From: Prevotellaceae bacterium UBA711
GTDB taxonomy: Bacteria; Bacteroidota; Bacteroidia; Bacteroidales; Bacteroidaceae
DNA length: 50,389 bases
Direction of reading: 5' to 3'
Assembly (NCBI GenBank): GCA_002297545.1
Contig: DBLZ01000008.1
Span: forward strand, 1 to 50,389
The notes below the pieces were generated by a model. That model was not told where the DNA came from. It searched no databases and saw nothing but the letters and a program-made list of their open reading frames with translations. This document shows positions 1-7,523 of this stretch, in pieces (positions within the stretch are counted from its first letter, which is position 1; every line of letters begins with the position of its first letter). Made by a program: the position numbers and the translations under genes.

Positions 1-47
1 TCTGCCTTACAAGCAGAGGGTCGGCGGTTCGAATCCGTCATTGCCCA
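1..47 (+). tRNA. tRNA-Val(TAC), 3' part
   Basis: The first 47 bases are the 3' portion of a tRNA cut by the window edge. The anticodon stem TCTGC/GCAGA closes a seven-base loop CTTACAA, giving anticodon TAC (valine, codon GTA). A five-base variable region follows, then a T arm with the GGTTCGAATCC core, then the 3' acceptor strand ATTGCCC and discriminator A. CCA is not encoded. The D arm and 5' acceptor strand lie outside the window, so the acceptor pairing cannot be checked. Confidence 0.9.
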
Positions 48-63
48 CAGAAGTGGTGGAAAG

Positions 64-103
64 AGACTGACAGCTACTCTTCGGAGTATGTCGGTCTTTT
101 TTC
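64..103 (+). terminator. Terminator after tRNA-Val
   Basis: A GC-containing stem of about 14 bp, with a two-base bulge, is capped by a TTCG tetraloop (ACTC-TTCG-GAGT) and followed directly by a T run at 97-102. It ends the tRNA transcript just before purB. Confidence 0.85.
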
Positions 104-123
104 TTTATAATAACATTTGAGAC

Positions 124-1467
124 ATGGAACTAAGCCTCCTTTCAGCCATCAGCCCAATTGATGGACGCTATCGTGCCAAGACCGAGCCCCTGGCAGGTTA
201 TTTTTCTGAGTATGCCTTGATCAAGTATCGTGTGCGAGTGGAGATAGAGTACTTCATCGCCCTGTGCGAGTTGCCCCTGCCGCAGTTGGAGGGCTTTCCC
301 GCCTCGGCCGAGACCCTGCGCGACATATATCGCAACTTTTCCGAGGCCGATGCCCAGCGTGTGAAGGACATAGAGGCTGTCACCAACCATGACGTGAAGG
401 CCGTGGAATACTTCATTAAGGAGCAGTTCGACCGTATAGGCGGACTGGAGGCCTACAAGGAATTCATTCACTTTGGCCTCACCAGCCAGGACATCAACAA
501 CACCAGTGTGCCCCTCAGCATCAAGGAAGCCCTGCAGGAGGTTTACTATCCCCAGATAGAGCAGTTGATAGAGTGTCTGCGCGGTTATGCCGAGGAGTGG
601 AAGGACGTGCCCATGCTGGCCAAGACCCATGGCCAGCCTGCATCGCCCACCCGCATGGGCAAGGAGGTGATGGTCTTCGTCTATCGTCTGGAACGTCAGC
701 TGGCCATGCTCAAGGCTCAGCCCCTGACAGCTAAGTTCGGTGGAGCCACCGGCAACTACAATGCCCATCATGTGGCTTATCCCCAGTATGACTGGCGCGC
801 TTTCGGCAACCGCTTCGTAAGCGAGAAGCTGGGTCTGGTGCGTGAGGAGTGGACCACACAGATATCCAACTACGACTGCCTGGCCGGTGTCTTCGATGCC
901 ATGAAGCGCATCAATACCATCATCATAGATCTGGACCGCGACTTCTGGCAATACGTTTCCATGGAGTACTTCCGCCAGAAGGTGAAGGCCGGTGAGGTGG
1001 GTTCCAGCGCCATGCCACACAAGGTGAATCCCATCGATTTCGAGAATTCGGAAGGCAATCTGGGGATGGCCAACGCCATACTGACGCACTTGGCACAGAA
1101 GTTGCCCATCAGCCGCCTGCAGCGCGATCTGACTGACTCCACCGTGTTGCGCAACGTGGGTGTGCCTATGGGACACATGCTCATCAGCGTACAGAGCACT
1201 CTGAAGGGACTGGGCAAGCTGGTGCTGAACCAGCAGGCCATCAATCGCGACCTGGACGGATGCTGGGCCGTATGCGCCGAGGCCATACAGACCATACTGC
1301 GTCGTGAGGCATACCCTCATCCCTACGAGGCTCTGAAGGCCCTGACCCGTACCGGTGCAGGCATCAACGAGGCCACCATCAAAGAGTTTATCGAGGGACT
1401 GGACGTCGGCGAGGCCGTGAAGGCAGAGCTTCGCCGGATCACTCCTCACACCTATACCGGCATATAA
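124..1467 (+). CDS. purB: Adenylosuccinate lyase PurB
   Basis: This 447-residue protein is an adenylosuccinate lyase of the fumarase/aspartase superfamily. It splits SAICAR to AICAR plus fumarate and adenylosuccinate to AMP plus fumarate in cytosolic purine synthesis. The N-terminus (LSAISPIDGRY) is the classic PurB opening. The superfamily signature SSAMPHKVNP lies at residues 294-303 on the mobile catalytic loop. The segments KTHGQPASPT and FGLTSQDINNT carry the conserved histidines. Length matches the long PurB subfamily. The gene follows the tRNA terminator by about 20 bp; no clear -7 box is visible, so its promoter is unresolved. Confidence 0.97.
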   Translation: MELSLLSAISPIDGRYRAKTEPLAGYFSEYALIKYRVRVEIEYFIALCELPLPQLEGFPASAETLRDIYRNFSEADAQRVKDIEAVTNHDVKAVEYFIKEQFDRIGGLEAYKEFIHFGLTSQDINNTSVPLSIKEALQEVYYPQIEQLIECLRGYAEEWKDVPMLAKTHGQPASPTRMGKEVMVFVYRLERQLAMLKAQPLTAKFGGATGNYNAHHVAYPQYDWRAFGNRFVSEKLGLVREEWTTQISNYDCLAGVFDAMKRINTIIIDLDRDFWQYVSMEYFRQKVKAGEVGSSAMPHKVNPIDFENSEGNLGMANAILTHLAQKLPISRLQRDLTDSTVLRNVGVPMGHMLISVQSTLKGLGKLVLNQQAINRDLDGCWAVCAEAIQTILRREAYPHPYEALKALTRTGAGINEATIKEFIEGLDVGEAVKAELRRITPHTYTGI

Positions 1468-1632
1468 ACAGCTCGGCACACCCGCAGACGGGCATGCCCC
1501 GATATGTATATATAAATAAGGCATGGCACGGCTTCCCGGTCCGTCGGCCCATCGGGGGAAGGAGTACCGGTGGCATACCATCGAGACTTAGGTATTAGAC
1601 AGAAAAACACATCAATTCAAGAAACACAGACT

Positions 1633-2940
1633 ATGAGTACAGAAGACGAGAGCTGGCGCCAGCACTTTGCCGCAGAAGGAAACGATGGAGGCGAGCAGCG
1701 CCCCCGCCGCACTGCTTTCAACGGGCAGGAGCGCGGCTATCAGAGAAGAGATTTCCGCTCCAATGATGGAGCATACAATAATGCAGGTCGCCGTGAGGGT
1801 GGCTATCAACACCGCGCGGGCGGTGGTTATCCGCGTAGCGAGGGTACATACACACGTCGCGAGAACTCCGGCTACACACCACGCCGTGAAGGCGGTGACT
1901 ATCGTCGCGAGGGTGGCTATCAGCAGCGCGAGGGCGGTTACCGTCGTGAAGGCGGATACAACCGTTCCGAAGGCTATCAGCGTCGCGAAGGTGATTTCCG
2001 TGGACGTCAGTACGGCGAGGGTGGCTACCAACGGCGCGAGGATGGTGCGCAGTCACGTCCCTACAACCGCGATGGAGGTTACCGCCAGCATGGCGGCGGC
2101 AATGGCTATGGCCAGCGTTCTTCCGAGGGCGGGTACCGCAAGCGCACCCCGGGCTACAATCCTCATGCCAAGTACAGCATGAAGAAGCAGATAGAGTACA
2201 AGGAGAAGAACTACGACCCCGACGAACCCGTGCGCTTGAACCGTTACCTGTCCAATGCAGGAGTATGCAGCCGACGTGAGGCAGATACCTTCATACAGGC
2301 AGGAGTGGTGAAGGTCAACGGAGTGGTGGTTACCGAGTTGGGCACCAAGGTGAAGCGCAGCGACGAAGTGATGTTCCACGACCAGACCATAAACATGGAG
2401 AAGAAGGTCTACGTGCTGCTCAACAAGCCCAAGGACTATGTCACCACCAGCGACGATCCCCAGAACCGCAAGACGGTGATGGATCTGGTAAAGAATGCCT
2501 GTCGCGAGCGCATCTACCCCGTAGGCCGACTGGACCGCAACACCACGGGTGTGCTCCTGCTGACCAATGACGGCGACCTGGCAAGTAAATTGACACATCC
2601 ACAGTACATGAAGAAGAAGATCTACCATGTCTATTGCGATCGCAATGTCACCGCAGCCGACATGCGACAGATAGCCGACGGCATAGTACTGGACGATGGA
2701 GAGATACATGCCGACGCCATAGACTATGCGTCAGATACAGACAAGAAGCAGGTAGGCATAGAGATACACAGCGGACGCAACCGCATAGTACGCCGCATCT
2801 TCGAGCATCTTGGCTACAAGGTCATCAAGTTGGACCGTGTCTACTTTGCCGGCCTCACCAAGAAGAACGTCAAGCGAGGCGACTGGCGTTTTCTCACTCA
2901 GGAGGAGGTGAACATGCTCAAGATGGGTGCATTCGAATAG
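1633..2940 (+). CDS. RluB/RsuA-family pseudouridine synthase with disordered basic N-terminus
   Basis: The protein (435 aa from the ATG at 1633) is a ribosomal-RNA pseudouridine synthase of the RsuA/RluB/RluE/RluF family. Residues about 1-190 are low complexity, with repeated Tyr-Arg-Arg-Glu-Gly-Gly-like units, and are predicted disordered. An S4 RNA-binding domain follows (about 200-245, starting VRLNRYLSNAG). The catalytic domain has the GRLDRNTTG motif with catalytic Asp301. Length without the tail is normal for RluB. The frame is open upstream to 1570, but the residues there look unrelated and MSTEDESW is the natural start. It sits between purB and asnS, 21 bp before the latter. The exact rRNA target (RluB versus RsuA or RluF type) cannot be fixed from sequence alone. 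Confidence 0.9.
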   Translation: MSTEDESWRQHFAAEGNDGGEQRPRRTAFNGQERGYQRRDFRSNDGAYNNAGRREGGYQHRAGGGYPRSEGTYTRRENSGYTPRREGGDYRREGGYQQREGGYRREGGYNRSEGYQRREGDFRGRQYGEGGYQRREDGAQSRPYNRDGGYRQHGGGNGYGQRSSEGGYRKRTPGYNPHAKYSMKKQIEYKEKNYDPDEPVRLNRYLSNAGVCSRREADTFIQAGVVKVNGVVVTELGTKVKRSDEVMFHDQTINMEKKVYVLLNKPKDYVTTSDDPQNRKTVMDLVKNACRERIYPVGRLDRNTTGVLLLTNDGDLASKLTHPQYMKKKIYHVYCDRNVTAADMRQIADGIVLDDGEIHADAIDYASDTDKKQVGIEIHSGRNRIVRRIFEHLGYKVIKLDRVYFAGLTKKNVKRGDWRFLTQEEVNMLKMGAFE

Positions 2941-2961
2941 ACCAATTACCATAGACACACT

Positions 2962-4383
2962 ATGAAAAGAACAAAAGTAATAGACGCCCTGAGTCGCACT
3001 GACTTCGGCTCGGACATCATCGTAAAGGGCTGGGTACGCTCCAAGCGTGGCAGCAAGGGCATCTTCTTCGTAGCCCTCAACGATGGCTCTACCATCAAGA
3101 ACATACAGATAGTGGGCGATGACGCCAACTTCGACGAAGAGATTGTCAAGCAGATTACCACCGGCGCCTGTATCAGCGTCCGCGGCATCTTGGTCGAGAG
3201 CCCGGCGGCCGGACAGGCCAGTGAGGTGCAGGCCAAGGAGATAGAGATACTGGGACCGGCCGACAATACCTATCCCCTGCAGAAGAAGGGCGCATCGTGG
3301 GAATACCTGCGCAGTGTGGCCCATCTGCGTCCACGTACCAACACTTTCGGTGCCATCCTGCGCATACGTCACAACATGGCCATGGCCATCCACACATACT
3401 TCCATGAGCATGGCTACTTCTACTTCCATACACCGCTGATCACAGCCAGTGATTGCGAGGGTGCTGGGCAGATGTTCCAGGTGACGACCAAGAACCTCTA
3501 CGATCTGAAGAAGGACGAGAACGGCAGCATCATCTATGACGATGATTTCTTTGGCAAACAGACGTCGCTGACCGTCAGCGGTCAGCTGGAGGGCGAGTTG
3601 GGAGCCACGGCCCTGGGAGCCATATATACGTTTGGCCCCACGTTCCGGGCCGAGAACTCCAACACGCCGCGCCATTTGGCAGAGTTCTGGATGATAGAGC
3701 CGGAGGTAGCCTTCATGGACCTGGAGGAGCTTATGGACCTAGAGGAAGACTTCATAAAGTACTGTGTGCGGTGGGCCTTGGAGAACTGCAAGGACGACTT
3801 GGAGTTTCTCAACAAGATGGTGGACAAAGGGTTGATAGAGCGTTTGGAGGGCGTGCTGAAGGATAGCTTCGTGCGCCTGCCCTACACCGAGGGTATCAAG
3901 ATATTGCAGCAGGCTATCCGCGACGGGCACAAGTTCGAGTTTCCTTGCAACTGGGGCGACGACCTGGCCAGCGAGCACGAACGTTACCTCGTGGAGGAGT
4001 ACTTCCGTAAGCCCGTCATAATGACCAACTATCCCAAGAAGATAAAGGCCTTCTACATGAAGGTGGATGCCGAGCGCCCCGTTTTGGACGGACAGGAGAT
4101 GGAAGAGACTGTGCAGGGCACCGACGTGCTGTTCCCCTCCATAGGAGAGATTATCGGAGGCAGCGTGCGCGAGGAGAGCTACGACAAGCTGGTGGCAGAG
4201 ATCAACGCCCGGCATATACCCATGAAGGACATGACCTGGTATCTGGATACCCGCAAGTACGGTTCCTGCCCACATGCAGGCTTTGGCCTCGGCTTCGAGC
4301 GTCTCATCCTCTTCGTCACGGGCATGCAGAACATCCGCGATGTCATCCCCTTCCCCCGTACGCCGAAGAACGCTGAGTTCTGA
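2962..4383 (+). CDS. asnS: Asparaginyl-tRNA synthetase
   Basis: The product (473 aa) charges tRNA-Asn with asparagine in the cytosol. It is a class IIb synthetase: an N-terminal OB-fold anticodon-binding domain (about residues 18-105, including KGWVRSKRGSKGIFFVALNDG) precedes the class II core. Motif 2 is FGPTFRAENS (residues 224-233). Motif 3 is GLGFERLILF (from about residue 442). Length is normal. It follows the pseudouridine synthase by 21 bp and is likely cotranscribed with it. A strong terminator lies directly downstream. Confidence 0.97.
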   Translation: MKRTKVIDALSRTDFGSDIIVKGWVRSKRGSKGIFFVALNDGSTIKNIQIVGDDANFDEEIVKQITTGACISVRGILVESPAAGQASEVQAKEIEILGPADNTYPLQKKGASWEYLRSVAHLRPRTNTFGAILRIRHNMAMAIHTYFHEHGYFYFHTPLITASDCEGAGQMFQVTTKNLYDLKKDENGSIIYDDDFFGKQTSLTVSGQLEGELGATALGAIYTFGPTFRAENSNTPRHLAEFWMIEPEVAFMDLEELMDLEEDFIKYCVRWALENCKDDLEFLNKMVDKGLIERLEGVLKDSFVRLPYTEGIKILQQAIRDGHKFEFPCNWGDDLASEHERYLVEEYFRKPVIMTNYPKKIKAFYMKVDAERPVLDGQEMEETVQGTDVLFPSIGEIIGGSVREESYDKLVAEINARHIPMKDMTWYLDTRKYGSCPHAGFGLGFERLILFVTGMQNIRDVIPFPRTPKNAEF

Positions 4384-4395
4384 CCCGACATACCA

Positions 4396-4437
4396 CAATT
4401 GCTTGGAATCCACATGGGATTCCAAGCAATTGTTTTT
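4396..4437 (+). terminator. Terminator after asnS
   Basis: A perfect 16-bp stem (4396-4411 with 4417-4432) with a five-base loop is followed by TTTTT. It is an intrinsic terminator 12 bp past the asnS stop. Confidence 0.93.
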
Positions 4438-4514
4438 AGCGGCTGTGCCGCGCATCAGCCTTGGCAGTCTTTGTGCTTTGTTAATATAGCAATGAGATGG
4501 GACGTTTATAAAGT

Positions 4515-4555
4515 AAGAGCCACGATGCTCCATGACAGCGGACATCGTGGCTCTT
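4515..4555 (-). terminator. Hairpin terminator for the small lipoprotein gene
   Basis: A 13-bp perfect stem (4515-4527 with 4543-4555) has a 15-base loop. On the minus strand it lies just beyond the lipoprotein stop and is followed by a T/A-rich tail. A short T run also flanks it on the plus side, so it may act in both directions. Confidence 0.65.
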
Positions 4556-4579
4556 TGTCTTGTGACAAGGGTGGGGTTA

Positions 4580-5047
4580 TTACTTTTTGTAGAACATCTT
4601 CACGCTTTGACCATTTAATGTCTGGCTCACAGTATAGGCGTTTTCCGTCCATGTTGTGACCTTGGCACTCAATGTTTGCTCGTATGGTATGCCATTGATA
4701 AGGGTGCTGACGAAGGTAACCTGCTTGTTGTTCTTGTTATAGTTCCAAGTTCCTTCCTCAGTCTGCGTCTGCTCAGTGCCAAGGCTCGTTGCCTTTGTTA
4801 ATGCGGTGTAGGTGCCGTCTTCCTTGAAGTTCAGTTCTGACTCCATGCCGAACTCCTGGCTGCTGAGCACCATGCTCTTGCCATCTACCTTGAACTCTGC
4901 CTGATAGAACTTGTACAGTCCGGTGTAGGGTGCATTGTCGCCGATGGTTTCATCATCGCTGCATGAGGTGAAACCGGTGAGGCATACTACTGCCATCATG
5001 GCAAGGAACATTGTGCTCTTGCCGATTGTCTTGAAGAAATTCTTCAT
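4580..5047 (-). CDS. Lipocalin-like lipoprotein, unknown role
   Basis: This 155-residue protein has a signal peptide ending in a relaxed lipobox (FTSC, lipid-carrying Cys29) followed by acidic residues SDDE. That pattern fits a Bacteroidales lipoprotein and possible surface export. The mature part is beta-rich, with a pattern seen in lipocalin-like domains: YKFYQAEFKVDGK, LNFKEDGTYTAL, EEGTWNYNKNNKQVTF. No catalytic residues are evident. It stands alone on the minus strand, with its own promoter about 210 bp upstream and its own terminator. A small-ligand or adaptor role is possible, but the function is not known. Confidence 0.75.
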   Translation of the reverse strand: MKNFFKTIGKSTMFLAMMAVVCLTGFTSCSDDETIGDNAPYTGLYKFYQAEFKVDGKSMVLSSQEFGMESELNFKEDGTYTALTKATSLGTEQTQTEEGTWNYNKNNKQVTFVSTLINGIPYEQTLSAKVTTWTENAYTVSQTLNGQSVKMFYKK

Positions 5048-5256
5048 ATCCGTATAGTGTTTTTATTATCCATCCGGTTCCACGATGGATGCCTGTTATG
5101 GTATTTGAAGCGCGGAACCGCGTGCGTTGGCACTACGCTCCATGTAATTATTCTTCCTGAGTGGTATGATATCTATTCGATAGATGGTGTGTTCTCGGTC
5201 TGATGTCTGTGGGCCGAGAACTTTGTGTCATTGTATGCTCATCAGTGGATCATCCG
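5048..5256 (-). promoter_or_regulatory. Long structured 5' leader of the lipoprotein gene
   Basis: The promoter at 5257-5287 implies an untranslated leader of about 200 nt. It contains an 8-bp stem GTTCTCGG/CCGAGAAC (around 5192-5222) with a 15-base loop, and a second small hairpin with arms ATCTAT/ATAGAT near 5170-5184. I do not recognise a known riboswitch or thermometer class. Confidence 0.4.
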
Positions 5257-5287
5257 CAAAGATACATCTTTTTTTACCAAATTACAA
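5257..5287 (-). promoter_or_regulatory. Promoter of the small lipoprotein gene
   Basis: Read on the minus strand, a -7 box TATCTTTG (5257-5264) lies exactly 20 bp downstream of a -33 TTG (5285-5287). This is the Bacteroidetes sigma-ABfr arrangement, predicting a start of transcription near 5250. Confidence 0.7.
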
Positions 5288-5408
5288 GTTTTTTGGCTTT
5301 CCTTTACACTTGAGCTTCGATAAAGGCCCTGGAGAGGCTCTGTGTGGTTTCCGTGGTTTGGGTCTGTTCCGGGAGGCGGGGTGGTGTGGAACCTGCCTCG
5401 ATTGCCTT
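5288..5408. other. Intergenic stretch between the lipoprotein promoter and the nudC stop
   Basis: Together with the leader and promoter, this makes a 361-bp gene-free stretch. The part next to the nudC stop holds only a weak inverted repeat (AACCTG/CAGGTT, around 5390-5420) and no convincing terminator, so I see nothing else in it. Confidence 0.4.
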
Positions 5409-6284
5409 CTATCTGCCAGGTTCGTCGCGTTTCTCTCTCTCATGTATCAGCCTGTAGGCCAGTGATCCGGGCGGCGGGGTGGCCGGGCAGGCATTGCGTG
5501 GAAACCATGCGGCGGACTGCAGTTCTTCCTCCTGCACACGTATCTCGCCGCTCTCGTACTCGGCAGTGAAGCCCAGCATAAGCTGGGATGGAAAAGGCCA
5601 GCCTTGGCTGCCGAAGTAGCGGATATTGCGCACACGGATGCCCGTTTCCTCCATTATCTCGCGCTGCACGGCGTGTTCTGCCGATTCGCCGGCCTCGATG
5701 AATCCTGCCAGGCAGGAGTGGAAACGTATGTTGCGATTGCGGTGGAGGGCCAGAAGGATGTCGTTGCCTCGGCTCACCAACATTATCACACATGGTTCTA
5801 TGCGGGGAAAGATCATGTTGGCACACTCCGGACAGAACATTGCGGTCGCCCTGTCTCCAGGCTGCAGGCGCGCTCCACACCGTGGACAGAAGCGTGTCCG
5901 CCTGAGCCACTCCGTCAGGGCTTTGGCGCGGAAGTACGGCAAAGACTCCTCTTCGCCCCTTTCGGCAAAGAAACCGCGCAGCGTCCGGCGTTCGTATCCG
6001 TCACCGGGATCTATCGCACCGCTCAGTCCGAGGACGCAGATATTCGTGTCCTTTTCCTCGAAGAGCAAAGGTGCTTCGCCACTGGTCTGTGAAGCACACG
6101 CGCAGGCCTGTACCTGCGTAAGGTCGGCAAACGTAAGTGGTAAAGCGTCGCGCCGCAACACCATGTCGCGGTCGCATATAATGATGCAACGGCATGCCGT
6201 GCATCGGGGAGATAGCGTTATGGCCATATCTGCATCGGTTTTGTCTGTGGTGGCAGCCTGAGTCTCGTTCTCGCGCGCATACAT
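5409..6284 (-). CDS. nudC: NudC-type NAD(H) pyrophosphatase / Nudix hydrolase
   Basis: The enzyme (291 aa from 6284) is a NudC-family Nudix hydrolase. Known members split NAD(H) to NMN(H) plus AMP and can remove NAD caps from RNA 5' ends. A four-cysteine zinc ribbon (CPRC...CPEC, Cys133/136/151/154) precedes the Nudix box, which starts GFIEAGE and contains REIMEETGI (about 194-216). The NudC-specific signature appears as SQGWPFPSQ (226-234) with Gly where Pro is usual. The frame is open to 6377, but the promoter at 6321-6351 would leave that upstream start untranscribed. Met at 6284 gives a leader of about 30 nt; Met at 6227 is the alternative. Confidence 0.92.
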   Translation of the reverse strand: MYARENETQAATTDKTDADMAITLSPRCTACRCIIICDRDMVLRRDALPLTFADLTQVQACACASQTSGEAPLLFEEKDTNICVLGLSGAIDPGDGYERRTLRGFFAERGEEESLPYFRAKALTEWLRRTRFCPRCGARLQPGDRATAMFCPECANMIFPRIEPCVIMLVSRGNDILLALHRNRNIRFHSCLAGFIEAGESAEHAVQREIMEETGIRVRNIRYFGSQGWPFPSQLMLGFTAEYESGEIRVQEEELQSAAWFPRNACPATPPPGSLAYRLIHEREKRDEPGR

Positions 6285-6320
6285 TATAATAATATGGGCC
6301 GCCATGCACCACTTCACACA

Positions 6321-6351
6321 CAAAGGTACGAAAACCGCGCGTATGGGCAAA
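6321..6351 (-). promoter_or_regulatory. nudC promoter
   Basis: On the minus strand, -33 TTTG (6348-6351) and -7 TACCTTTG (6321-6328) are 19 bp apart, a near-ideal Bacteroidetes promoter. Transcription should start near 6314, which excludes the longest open frame for nudC. Confidence 0.75.
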
Positions 6352-6495
6352 GCATCCACTGCGCTTTTTGCACTCAAATGGGCTCAAGGGTCAGTTTGCC
6401 TAATTGCCTTGGGCTACAGGTTTTCCCTTCCGGGCGTAGTAAAACTCCTCTCGTCATTTATGCTAAATCCACCTGCGGAGCATCCTCTTATTGCG

Positions 6496-6503
6496 TATCT
6501 TTG
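6496..6503 (+). promoter_or_regulatory. -7 box for the His/Arg-rich exported protein
   Basis: TATCTTTG lies 49 bp ahead of the ATG at 6552 and is followed by an A-rich leader. No clear TTTG is seen at -33. Confidence 0.55.
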
Positions 6504-6551
6504 CGATGTGAAGATAACGGAACACTAAACAACACAAAACAATCTACAACC

Positions 6552-7085
6552 ATGAAACGTACCATGCTACTGACGACGGTGATGATAATGTCAATGCTCT
6601 TGACAAGTGTGAATGCCAATGCACAGCGACGCAACAGGGAGCACGAACGTACCGAGCTCCGCGGTGGGCGCCACCATGACCGCCACAATCCCGGCGGCGA
6701 TCACCGCTACGACCGCGATGGGCGCCGTGGACACGACAAGTTGGGCCACGCTCCCCGTCCCGAGTATCGTCCGCAGGTTCGCTCCCACAGGGGCAGGATG
6801 GTACGCTGCACTCCGCCACGTGTGCGCCGTGGCTGCTTTGTTCCCGGTTGGGAGGGCCGTGTACGATACCATCACGATGGCCGATGGGGCTACTACGTAG
6901 GTGGAAGATGGGTCTACTACGACTGCTACTACAATCCTTATGATTTCTTCTGCGAGCCCATTCCGCCCCGCCCCATGCACCCTGTCCCGGTGGTACACGT
7001 CCATCACGGCAATGCAGGAGAAGTGGCAGCCGGCATAGCAGTGGGGACGGTGATAGGGTGCATCCTCGGAAGCATGGCGCAATAG
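6552..7085 (+). CDS. Exported His/Arg/Gly/Tyr-rich protein with C-terminal glycine-zipper-like segment
   Basis: This 177-residue protein has a clear signal peptide (cleavage likely after Ala24 in NANA-Q). The mature N-terminal half is very rich in Arg, His, Asp and Gly, suggesting a disordered, polyelectrolyte or metal-binding region. The middle has an aromatic stretch (GRWGYYVGGRWVYYD) with three nearby cysteines. The end is a hydrophobic Ala/Gly segment (AAGIAVGTVIGCILGSM) resembling a glycine zipper. I do not recognise a family with a known function. It probably resides in the periplasm or outer membrane. It is monocistronic, diverging from nudC. Confidence 0.75.
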   Translation: MKRTMLLTTVMIMSMLLTSVNANAQRRNREHERTELRGGRHHDRHNPGGDHRYDRDGRRGHDKLGHAPRPEYRPQVRSHRGRMVRCTPPRVRRGCFVPGWEGRVRYHHDGRWGYYVGGRWVYYDCYYNPYDFFCEPIPPRPMHPVPVVHVHHGNAGEVAAGIAVGTVIGCILGSMAQ

Positions 7086-7434
7086 TTGTCTCCACGGCAC
7101 ACGCTGCCTGTTCCCTCGGGGTGTGTCGTCGGGCACCGGCACAACATAGGGCCGACAACCGGTTTGTGCGTACGAAAGAACCGATTCTTCCGTATGCACA
7201 AACCGGTTCTTTCTCTCCAATAAATCGGTTGTTGAGGCCAACGTATCATGGAGCCTTGCTACGTCCACGCCCGGCACGACCTGTAACCACACGCAGTGGC
7301 GGCCTGCACGTCGCACCCACATACAATCCGGGCCACAGCATGCCGGCAAGAGAGTTCCCATCGTGCATCCGGGTGTCCGTGGCACGGGTTCAATGCCAAA
7401 ATATGTTTAGATTTCGTAAAAGTGTCGAACTTTA
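7086..7434. other. Intergenic region upstream of manC
   Basis: The gap between the exported protein and the guanylyltransferase is 438 bp. It contains the phased AACCGGTT array (7157-7230), then about 200 bp without recognisable signals, then the promoter at 7435-7465. No supported reading frame is seen. Confidence 0.5.
7157..7230. repeat. Phased palindromic AACCGGTT array, copy A (four units)
   Basis: Octamers AACCGGTT (7157), AACCGATT (7179), AACCGGTT (7201) and AATCGGTT (7223) start exactly 22 bp apart. Units 1-3 lie inside a larger 52-bp dyad (7157-7208): the outer 18-base arms match at 17 positions with one G-T wobble, and an inner AAGAA/TTCTT flanks CCGA. The element could be a protein-binding array, a long RNA hairpin ending the upstream gene, or both. 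A related copy lies at 29912-29963. Confidence 0.85.
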
Positions 7435-7465
7435 TTGCAAAACCGGAGGGTTTTAGCTATATTTG
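7435..7465 (+). promoter_or_regulatory. manC promoter
   Basis: -33 TTG (7435-7437) and -7 TATATTTG (7458-7465) are separated by exactly 20 bp. The implied leader is about 50 nt before the ATG at 7524. Confidence 0.72.
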
Positions 7466-7523
7466 TTGTGCAAACCATGCGCAGGCACCACGTGTTTGCG
7501 TACCTTATCAAGTATAAAGCGTC

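Noticed and set aside
1750..2100. Direct DNA repeats that might suggest a CRISPR or minisatellite array
   Set aside because: The repetition follows codon-level YRREGG units of a protein-coding low-complexity region and has no constant repeat or spacer length.
7157..7230. CRISPR array
   Set aside because: The repeat unit is only 8 bp with 14-bp spacers and there are no cas genes; a protein-binding or palindromic element fits better.
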